Position numbers and translations under genes: made by a program | Source: Deltaproteobacteria bacterium | GTDB taxonomy: Bacteria > Desulfobacterota > Desulfarculia > Adiutricales > Adiutricaceae | Length of the DNA stretch: 5,825 nt | Reading direction: 5' to 3' | Assembly (NCBI GenBank): GCA_031279525.1 | Contig: JAITIH010000147.1 | Location: forward strand, 1-5,825 | Shown here: positions 1 to 4,867 of the stretch, piece by piece | Position numbering within the stretch: the stretch's first letter is position 1 | How the letters are laid out: every line of letters begins with the position of its first letter | Notes under the pieces: generated by a model | What the model was told of the DNA's origin: nothing | The model's database searches: none | What the model saw: the letters and a program-made list of their open reading frames with translations, nothing else

Positions 1-326
1 GCCTCGTGGTCACTTGCCAAGACGAAAAGTCTCAATTGAAGAACAAGCAAAAAGCCATGACCGTCTTGCGAGCCAGCCTTTTGGACCGCCAAATCGCCGA
101 GCGCGACCAGAAAATCAGCTCCGAGCGGCGCGAGCAGGTCGGCTACGGCGACCGGAGCGAGCGCATCCGCACCTACAACTTCCCGCAAGGCCGCTTGACC
201 GACCACCGGGTGGGCCTGACCCTCTACCGCCTGCCGGAAATCATTAACGGGGACTTAGGCGAGGTCCTCTCGGCGGTCGGCTCGCACTTCGAGGCCAGGC
301 TCCTGGCCAGCCGCGAAAATGACTGA
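1..326 (+). CDS. prfA: Peptide chain release factor 1 (RF1), C-terminal part, cut by the window edge
   Basis: RF1 recognises UAA and UAG in the ribosomal A site and triggers peptide release. Only the last 107 or so codons are present. The first complete codon in frame is CTC at 3-5, and the GTG at 6 is internal, not a start. The visible part begins at [10 protein letters not shown], which in RF1 lies shortly after the catalytic GGQ loop, so GGQ itself is just outside the window. The highly conserved [14 protein letters not shown] block and the LTLYRLPEI stretch identify class I release factors, and the ending at [10 protein letters not shown] fits the normal RF1 C-terminus, so this end is intact. 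The residue context ([22 protein letters not shown]) is RF1-like; RF2 is the alternative but is less likely next to prmC. The stop codon overlaps the start of prmC by 8 nt, which implies one transcript and translational coupling. Confidence 0.95.
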   Translation, partial: LVVTCQDEKSQLKNKQKAMTVLRASLLDRQIAERDQKISSERREQVGYGDRSERIRTYNFPQGRLTDHRVGLTLYRLPEIINGDLGEVLSAVGSHFEARLLASREND

Positions 327-1188
327 GAAAGCCTGGGCCGCGGCCGATCTCCTCAAAACGGTGACCGACTTTTTGGGCCAGAAGGGCTTGCCCTCGCCTA
401 GGCTGGAGGCCGAGATCCTTTTGTCCGAGGTTTTGGGTTTGACCCGGGTCGAGCTTTACGTCAATTTCGAGCGGGTCTTGACCCCAGAAGAGCTGGAAGA
501 CTACCGGGGCCTGGTCAGAAGACGGCTTAGCCACGAGCCTTCGGCCTACATCCTCGGCCGGAAGGAGTTTTACCTCCTTAATTTTAAGGTGACCCCGGAC
601 GTCTTGATTCCCCGACCCGAAACCGAGCTCTTGGTCGACGAGGCCCGCCGGTTGGCCGCCAAATTCCCGGCTCCTCGGATCGCCGACTTAGGCTGCGGCT
701 GCGGGGCCATCGCCTTGGCCCTGGCCAAAAGCCTCCCCCAAAGCCAAATCCTGGCCACTGACGTCTCGCCCGAGGCCTTAGCCGTGGCCAAATTTAACGC
801 CGAGGCCCTAAAGCTCGACAATCAGGTGGAGTTTCGCCAAGGGGACCTGATTGAGCCCTTGCTTGGTCGCTCCTTCGATCTTGTCTGCGCCAACCTGCCT
901 TACGTGCCCCACGACGAAATCGCGACTTTAGAGCCCGACGTCCAAAAATTCGAGCCCCATTTGGCCCTTGACGGCGGCCCAGACGGCCTAAGCCTTTACC
1001 GCCGCTTGCTGCCAGAGGTCAAAAAAGTCTTGGCCCCCGGCGGGTACCTCTTAATGGAAATCCATCCCCCCACCTTTAGCGATCTGGCTAGCCTCGTCGA
1101 GACGGCGGGCCTAGGCCTGGCCCAAGCCATCCCCGATCTGGCCCGGGCCAACCGCCTGGCCGTGGCCCAAGCCCCACCGACGGCCTAA
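319..1188 (+). CDS. prmC: Release factor glutamine N5-methyltransferase PrmC (HemK)
   Basis: PrmC uses S-adenosylmethionine to methylate the Gln of the GGQ motif in RF1 and RF2, raising termination efficiency in the cytoplasm. The 289-residue length is typical. Residues 1-85 form the helical N-terminal release-factor-binding domain. Residues 97-105 (IPRPETELL) are the conserved PrmC linker motif, 123-136 ([14 protein letters not shown]) the SAM-binding glycine loop, and D148 in ATDVS the likely ribose-binding acid. The catalytic tetrapeptide is N192-L193-P194-Y195, where most family members have NPPY. The segment [14 protein letters not shown] (211-224) is also characteristic. The late motif usually read as EIG is EIH here (247-249). 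The ATG at 319 lies inside the end of prfA (8-nt overlap), with no clear Shine-Dalgarno, so coupled re-initiation is likely. Gene identity is firm; the NLPY variant is discussed separately. Confidence 0.95.
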   Translation: MTEKAWAAADLLKTVTDFLGQKGLPSPRLEAEILLSEVLGLTRVELYVNFERVLTPEELEDYRGLVRRRLSHEPSAYILGRKEFYLLNFKVTPDVLIPRPETELLVDEARRLAAKFPAPRIADLGCGCGAIALALAKSLPQSQILATDVSPEALAVAKFNAEALKLDNQVEFRQGDLIEPLLGRSFDLVCANLPYVPHDEIATLEPDVQKFEPHLALDGGPDGLSLYRRLLPEVKKVLAPGGYLLMEIHPPTFSDLASLVETAGLGLAQAIPDLARANRLAVAQAPPTA

Positions 1189-1213
1189 AGCCTCCCCCCT
1201 AAACCATCGCCCG

Positions 1214-1234
1214 GCCTTCTAGAGGGCTTGCTTA
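1214..1234 (+). terminator. Weak hairpin after prmC, possible terminator
   Basis: About 25 nt after the prmC stop, GCCTT (1214-1218) can pair with AGGGC (1223-1227), including one G-U pair, around a CTAG loop. It is followed by TTGCTT, which is only a broken T run. The stem is short, so this could be chance; it may act with the second hairpin at 1297-1315. Confidence 0.25.
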
Positions 1235-1262
1235 AAATTTCAATTGCTTTAGGTAACTAGTT

Positions 1263-1290
1263 TATTTTCCAGTTAAAATAGGCTATTTTA
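1263..1290. repeat. Interleaved AT inverted repeats, operator-like
   Basis: TAAAATAG (1274-1281) and CTATTTTA (1283-1290) form a perfect 8-bp inverted repeat around a single central G. The left arm also pairs with an earlier TATTTT (1263-1268), via AAAATA at 1275-1280. The result is three alternating half-sites in 28 nt, giving two mutually exclusive pairings. A 17-bp near-perfect dyad over a promoter spacer is typical of a dimeric repressor or activator site. No known regulator consensus was recognised. Confidence 0.5.
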
Positions 1291-1294
1291 CTAT
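1266..1294 (+). promoter_or_regulatory. Candidate sigma-70-type promoter for the TPR gene
   Basis: TTTCCA (1266-1271, 4 of 6 matches to TTGACA) and TACTAT (1289-1294, 4 of 6 to TATAAT) are separated by 17 nt. They sit in the only strongly AT-rich stretch of the first 4.6 kb, about 80 nt before the start codon at 1372. The predicted start of transcription would be near 1301. The spacer and the -10 overlap the inverted repeat at 1274-1290, which suggests regulation. Other hexamer pairs in the same island are weaker. Confidence 0.45.
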
Positions 1295-1296
1295 GG

Positions 1297-1326
1297 GGCG
1301 GAGCTAAATCTCCCCTTTACGTTTTT
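1297..1326 (+). terminator. Hairpin plus T run: terminator of prmC or 5'-end hairpin of the next mRNA
   Basis: GGAG (1300-1303) pairs with CTCC (1310-1313) around CTAAAT. GG (1297-1298) and CC (1314-1315) extend the stem past a bulged C. TTT (1316-1318) and TTTTT (1322-1326) follow. This could end transcripts coming from prfA-prmC. If the promoter at 1266-1294 is used, the same stem would lie at the 5' end of the new transcript, where it could stabilise the RNA. The sequence cannot decide between these. Confidence 0.3.
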
Positions 1327-1341
1327 CGTTAACCTGGCCTT

Positions 1342-1369
1342 GGGCCGTCGCCCGGGCCGGACGGGTCCC
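1342..1369 (+). promoter_or_regulatory. GC-rich leader hairpin abutting the start codon of the TPR gene
   Basis: GGGCCGTC (1342-1349) can pair with GACGG (1360-1364) and CCC (1367-1369), with a 2-nt bulge, around a loop that contains the palindrome GCCCGGGC. It ends two bases before the ATG at 1372 and occupies the place where a Shine-Dalgarno would be. It may limit ribosome access; in DNA this GC-rich, such a stem could also arise by chance. Confidence 0.3.
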
Positions 1370-1371
1370 CC

Positions 1372-4300
1372 ATGGCGCTTTGGCGAATCCCCTGCCTCAT
1401 CTTGGCCCTCGCTTTTTTGGCCCAGGCCGCCCACCTTAGCCGGGCCGCGGCCCAAAGTCCGGCTAGGCCCGACCCTAGCCTCATCTCCGTGGAGCTGGAG
1501 GCCACCTTAGCCGAAGCCCGCACCATCCTCCTTTCGGCCCAGGCCGCCGCCCTAGACCAGGACTACCGCCTCCAACTGGAAAAAGCCATGGTTCTTTATT
1601 ACCAGGCTAGCCTTTATCAGCCGGAAGCCCCGGAGGTCTGGCTGCGCTTAGGGCGCCTAACCGAGATCCGGGCCCTTTGGGCCGCGGACGCTCAGGCCGG
1701 CGAGGAGCTCATGGAGGAAGCCCGGCGGCATTTCGCCCAAGCCGCCCGCTTAGGCTACGAAAAGGCCCACCCAACCGCCCCCGCCCTCAAAAACCGGCCC
1801 GCCGACCCGGCCGACCCCTTCGTGGCCGACCTTCTTTGGTCTTTTCGGTTAAAGCGCGGCGAGATCCCCTCCGAAGGGCTGACCGCCCACTACGCTTTCG
1901 AAGACTTTAACCACCTCTTTCTGCCTGGGCTATGGCGGGACCGGCGCTATGTTTTAATGGCCCAGCCCGACCTGGCCCTAAGGGCCCAGTTAACCGACCT
2001 TTTCCAAAAAGAGTTCGACGCGGCCTGGGCGGCCATGCCGTCGCAGATCTCCGACCCCAGGCCCGGCGCCCCCATCATAAAAAAAATAGACCTTCTTTTG
2101 GCCTGGTCCGAGACCCTCTTGGCCCTAGCCGCCGCCAAAGAGGCTAGCCCGCCGCCCCCCGCCCCGGCCGTCGACCTGGCCGCGAGCCAGGCGGCCGCCC
2201 AGCTGGCCGCCGCCGCCGCCAATCAGAGGCCCAAAGAGGCGACCGTCCAGTCGGCCGCCCCCGCCGCCAATCAGAGGGTCGAAAAGCCGACCGTCCAGTC
2301 GGCCGCCCCCGCCGCCAATCAGAGGGCCGAAGAGGCGACCGCCCGGTCGGCCGACCAAGCCCCAGATCCCATCGCCGACCGTTTAGCCGCCCGGGCGGCG
2401 GCCCTAGCCGCCAGCCAACTGACCGACCAAACGCCCGTCCAGACCCCCGGACCGGCGAGGGCCCAAAATGGCGATCCAGCCACCGAGCGGCGGGCCGACC
2501 AAACGACGGCCTTAGAACCCAGGTCGGCGGGCGACCAGGCGCTTAACCCCGCAGCCGACCGGACGACGGCCTCAGAGCTCGCCCAGGCGGCCGCTAAGGC
2601 CGCCAGCCAGTTCGGCGACCCTTCTGGGGCCGGCCAGGCGAGCGGCTTAACCGCGGGGCGAGCGCTTAATCAGCCGACCAACTCGGCCAACTCGGCTAAC
2701 TCGGCCAGCCCAGCCAGCTCGGCCAGCCCAGCCAGCTCAGCCAACTCGGCCAACTCAGCCGCCGCTGGCCCGGCCTCTCGAGCGAGTGGCCCCCCGGCCA
2801 ACCCGGCCCCGGCCAAAAGGCCGACCGCCGCCGCGTCTGCCCGGTCGGCGGCCGTGGAGCCGCCCTGGCCCGACCCCTTCCAGCGGGCTTTGAGCCTCTT
2901 CCCCCGGGCCCTGGCCCTCCCCTTAGCCGCGGCCGACCTCGACCGCCTCTTGAGCCGCTTAGGCCAGGCCGAGCCCTTAGCCCCGGACCCGGCCACGCGG
3001 GAGGCCTTGTGGGCTTTGGCCGACCAGGCTTACGCCCGGGCCGTAAAAGCCCGCGGGGCCGACCCCGCCGTCTGGGCGGCCTGGGGCCAGGACTATTACC
3101 GCCGGGCCGACGCCCTGGCCGACGACCGGCTCTGGGCCCTGGCCCAGGCCGAGGCGGCCAAGAAGTTCGCGAAGGCGGTGGAGCTAAGCCCCGAAAAGGA
3201 CCGGGCCCAAAACGAGTGGGGCCGGGTTTTAGAGCGTCAGGCTTACGTCGCGAGCCAGGCCGCCGCCGCGAGCCCTGGCCTGCGGCCCGCGGCCCTAGGC
3301 CAGGCGACCTCTTTAGCGGCCGGGCCGCCCAACCAGCGATACAAAAAAACTTTGGCAATGGCCCAAGCCCACTACCAGTTGGCCTGGGACCTGGGGGCCA
3401 AGTACGACGCGGCCGAAAGCCTCGGCCGGGTTAGCGTTCTCTTGGCCTTTGAGGCCCAAAGCCAGGCCGAGTTCGAGAGCCTTTTTCAGAAGGCCGCCCA
3501 ACTAGGCCGCCTAGCCGTCCGGGCCTCGGACGGCCCGGCCGGGGCCTGGCTGGCCTGGGCTCAGAGCCTTTTGGCCTTTCGGGGCAAAAGCCTCCCGCCC
3601 GCCTTTCGGGAGCTGGTCTTAGCCGAGCTCTTCGCGGCCTTTAACCATTACCTGCGCTCCAACCCGGAGTCCGTCCCCCGGCTCATTGAGCTAGCCGACG
3701 TGGTCTGGTCCATAGCCGCCCAGTTCCCCGAGGCCCAAGACCAGGCTCTAAGTCTATTAATCGACGTCTGCCGCCGCTTAGCCCGCTTAGACCCCGCCGA
3801 GCCGGGCTACGGCTTCGCCTTGGGCTTGTCCCTCTACGCCCAGCTGGCCAACCGGCCGGCCTGGCCCGACGACCCGGCCGTGACCGCGGACCTTACGGCC
3901 AAAAAAGCCTTCCAAGAGGCCTTGGCGGCCTTTTTGGGGAGCTTAGAGAGCTTGTCCCTGTGGCGGCCGGCCGCCGCCTTGGCCCCGCCTGGCCAGGCCC
4001 AGGCTTACGAGCCCTTGCGGTTTTTGGCCCCGGAGGTCGGCCAGGCCTGGGTCTACGCCCCGGGGGCCACCTTTCAGGAGCGGCTAGCCTCGGCCCTAAA
4101 CCGGCCGGTCTGTCGCCTTTTGTCCATGGCCCGGCCCGAGGGTCTGCCGCCTTGGTACCAATTCCAGCTGGCCTCCTTCCTGCGCCTCGCCGCGGCCACC
4201 GGCTATCCGCCGCCGGAAGAGCAGATGGCTTACTGGCGCCTGGCATTGCGCTACTTGCGCCTGGCCCGGGCCCGAGAGGCCGACAACCCCGACTTAGGGC

Positions 4301-4620
4301 TCATCATGGCCGAGGAGGGCTTGGTCCTAGCCGAGCTTAACCTTTTAAACCCCGCCCCAGACCCGGCCCTGTTGCGTGAGGCCGAAAACCTGTGGAACGG
4401 GGCCGAGAAAATCGCCCCTGGCTCCAGCCACTACGCCCGGGCCCGCTGGGCGGCCTGGCGGGGCGACCTTAACGAGCTGAAAAAGTCCTTGGCCCACCCG
4501 CCGGCCTGGGAGGACAGCTTGGTCTGGCCCAGCTTCCAAAGGGCCATGAGCGACCCGGCCTTTAAGGCTTACCGCGAGGAAAACTGGCTCAAGGCGGCTT
4601 GGCACGGCTATAGTCGTTGA
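1372..4620 (+). CDS. Large exported Ala-rich TPR-like protein with a repetitive linker, function unknown
   Basis: The family was not recognised. Residues 1-27 look like a signal peptide: R5, hydrophobic core about 8-20, and an A25-A26-A27 site before Q28. The protein is probably periplasmic or secreted; Cys8 precedes the core, so it is not a lipobox. Residues 69-132 resemble a TPR pair (YYQAS, P-x-VWLRLG, FAQAARLGYE). Residues about 150-255 form another helical part. Residues 259-497 are a Pro/Ala/Gln/Asn/Ser linker with tandem repeats. Residues 499-1082 hold further TPR-like helices: 544-615 mirrors 69-132 (YARAVKARGADPAVWAAWG, then AAKKFAKAVELSP). A short Ala-rich insert (about 627-657) separates it from later repeats. 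The tail (1058-1066) resembles the DP-x-F ending of many TPR proteins. The ATG at 1372 follows an in-frame TAA at 1330 and is needed for the signal peptide; no good Shine-Dalgarno precedes it. A scaffold or protein-binding role is inference from the fold only. Confidence 0.85.
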   Translation: MALWRIPCLILALAFLAQAAHLSRAAAQSPARPDPSLISVELEATLAEARTILLSAQAAALDQDYRLQLEKAMVLYYQASLYQPEAPEVWLRLGRLTEIRALWAADAQAGEELMEEARRHFAQAARLGYEKAHPTAPALKNRPADPADPFVADLLWSFRLKRGEIPSEGLTAHYAFEDFNHLFLPGLWRDRRYVLMAQPDLALRAQLTDLFQKEFDAAWAAMPSQISDPRPGAPIIKKIDLLLAWSETLLALAAAKEASPPPPAPAVDLAASQAAAQLAAAAANQRPKEATVQSAAPAANQRVEKPTVQSAAPAANQRAEEATARSADQAPDPIADRLAARAAALAASQLTDQTPVQTPGPARAQNGDPATERRADQTTALEPRSAGDQALNPAADRTTASELAQAAAKAASQFGDPSGAGQASGLTAGRALNQPTNSANSANSASPASSASPASSANSANSAAAGPASRASGPPANPAPAKRPTAAASARSAAVEPPWPDPFQRALSLFPRALALPLAAADLDRLLSRLGQAEPLAPDPATREALWALADQAYARAVKARGADPAVWAAWGQDYYRRADALADDRLWALAQAEAAKKFAKAVELSPEKDRAQNEWGRVLERQAYVASQAAAASPGLRPAALGQATSLAAGPPNQRYKKTLAMAQAHYQLAWDLGAKYDAAESLGRVSVLLAFEAQSQAEFESLFQKAAQLGRLAVRASDGPAGAWLAWAQSLLAFRGKSLPPAFRELVLAELFAAFNHYLRSNPESVPRLIELADVVWSIAAQFPEAQDQALSLLIDVCRRLARLDPAEPGYGFALGLSLYAQLANRPAWPDDPAVTADLTAKKAFQEALAAFLGSLESLSLWRPAAALAPPGQAQAYEPLRFLAPEVGQAWVYAPGATFQERLASALNRPVCRLLSMARPEGLPPWYQFQLASFLRLAAATGYPPPEEQMAYWRLALRYLRLARAREADNPDLGLIMAEEGLVLAELNLLNPAPDPALLREAENLWNGAEKIAPGSSHYARARWAAWRGDLNELKKSLAHPPAWEDSLVWPSFQRAMSDPAFKAYREENWLKAAWHGYSR
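2221..2364 (+). repeat. Three tandem 48-nt (16-residue) repeats in the linker
   Basis: AATCAGAGG recurs at 2221, 2269 and 2317, exactly 48 nt apart. The encoded units are NQRPKEATVQSAAPAA, NQRVEKPTVQSAAPAA and a more diverged NQRAEEATARSADQAP (residues 284-331). The first two copies are nearly identical at DNA level, especially from ACCGTCCAGTCGG through the GCCGCC run, which suggests recent duplication by slippage or unequal recombination. The period is a multiple of three, so copy-number change keeps the frame. Confidence 0.95.
2389..2619 (+). repeat. Diverged direct repeats in the linker (60-nt and 192-nt spacing)
   Basis: A 24-nt unit starting GCCGACC at 2494 and 2554 matches at 20 of 24 positions and encodes ADQTTALE and ADRTTASE (60-nt period). 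A 39-nt unit at 2389 and 2581 matches at 28 of 39 positions, encoding ARAAALAASQLTD and AQAAAKAASQFGD. Its spacing of 192 nt equals four times 48. These look like decayed copies from earlier rounds of linker expansion. Biased composition accounts for part of the similarity. Confidence 0.55.
2680..2760 (+). repeat. Nine tandem 9-nt units encoding NSA/SPA/SSA
   Basis: Nine consecutive 9-nt units encode NSA NSA NSA SPA SSA SPA SSA NSA NSA (residues 437-463). Within them the 18-nt pair encoding SPASSA occurs twice in a row, so both a 9-nt and an 18-nt period are visible. Third-position differences (TCG/TCA, GCC/GCT) show some divergence. All periods preserve the frame. The peptide would be a flexible, Ser/Asn-rich, low-complexity tether. 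Confidence 0.95.
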
Positions 4621-4645
4621 CTATCGCGCAAGCTTTTGTAAGAAT
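4617..4645 (+). promoter_or_regulatory. Candidate promoter overlapping the end of the TPR gene
   Basis: TTGACT (4617-4622, 5 of 6 to consensus) overlaps the TGA stop at 4618-4620. It is followed after 17 nt by AAGAAT (4640-4645, 4 of 6). Transcription would begin near 4652, upstream of the stem-loops and terminator at 4688-4782, so it could drive a short non-coding transcript or, with read-through, the epimerase. Confidence 0.4.
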
Positions 4646-4651
4646 AAAAGG

Positions 4652-4782
4652 ATCGGTTTTTTAAGGAAGATTTTTCATTATTGGCTTAGCCGACGGCCGC
4701 TTTTCGGCTTAACGCGTCGGAAAGCCCGCCGGCCCGGTTCCCCTTGGCCTTAGGAAGGCCCATAGGGCTCCGCCGGCTTTTT
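4652..4782 (+). ncRNA. Possible small non-coding transcript, unclassified
   Basis: Between the candidate promoter at 4617-4645 and the terminator ending at 4782 lie about 130 nt with no usable reading frame: there is no ATG, and the TTG codons meet stops almost at once. The first part is A/T-rich, with runs of six T (4657-4662) and five T (4671-4675). It is followed by a stem AGCCGA (4688-4693) with TCGGCT (4704-4709), or alternatively CCGACG (4690-4695) with CGTCGG (4715-4720), and then the terminator hairpin. This is the layout of a bacterial small RNA, but no known family was recognised; it may simply be a 3' untranslated region. Confidence 0.25.
4721..4782 (+). terminator. Rho-independent terminator downstream of the TPR gene
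   Basis: An outer stem GCCGGC (4728-4733) with GCCGGC (4772-4777) encloses CCCT/AGGG (4741-4744 with 4764-4767) and a perfect inner stem GGCCTT/AAGGCC (4746-4751 with 4755-4760) capped by AGG. TTTTT (4778-4782) follows directly. An alternative outer pairing is AAAGCC (4721-4726) with GGCTTT (4775-4780). The T run lies only on the + strand side, so it serves the TPR gene and/or the possible small transcript, and separates them from the epimerase gene. Confidence 0.65.
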
Positions 4783-4814
4783 AGGGGGCCGCCAATCCCT
4801 TAAAAGAGTCCATC

Positions 4815-4834
4815 GGCCGCCTTAAGGCGCGGCC
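4815..4834. promoter_or_regulatory. Palindromic hairpin in the leader of the epimerase gene
   Basis: CGCCTTAAGGCG (4818-4829) is a perfect 12-bp palindrome. GGCC on both sides (4815-4818 and 4831-4834) allows a longer stem with a 2-nt bulge and a TTAA loop. It lies 33 nt before the start codon at 4868. It could be a protein-binding dyad or an mRNA hairpin. No convincing -35/-10 pair was found between the terminator and this gene, so its promoter is unresolved. Confidence 0.4.
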
Positions 4835-4867
4835 AAACCTGAGCTAACCGGAGCGACTTGGCCGAAT

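Noticed and set aside
6..326. Stand-alone small gene starting at GTG 6
   Set aside because: The frame is open to the window edge and the sequence is the internal and C-terminal part of RF1, so it is a truncated gene.
1228..1330. AT-rich island as an insertion or attachment-site scar
   Set aside because: No target duplication, terminal repeats, tRNA or integrase is visible. Promoter-like hexamers explain the composition more simply.
1372..1452. Lipoprotein signal for the TPR gene
   Set aside because: The only Cys (residue 8) lies before the hydrophobic core. The AAA-Q site fits ordinary signal peptidase I cleavage.
2125..2358. Minus-strand frame with Gly-rich repeats (GGGGRLDGRLF type)
   Set aside because: Its repeats are only the antisense reading of the 48-nt coding repeats. 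The + strand frame continues the signal-peptide protein without a break.
2221..2364. CRISPR-like array
   Set aside because: The units are contiguous, without unique spacers, lie inside a coding frame, and no cas genes are nearby.
2146..2862. Linker as a frameshifted or pseudogene segment
   Set aside because: All repeat periods are multiples of three, the frame stays open, and the Ala-rich composition and codon choice continue on both sides.
2696..3358. Long open frame on the minus strand (220 codons), Pro/Arg/Gly-rich
   Set aside because: It is antisense to the TPR gene in very GC-rich DNA where stops are rare. Its composition is that of a shadow frame, and it has no domain or upstream signal.
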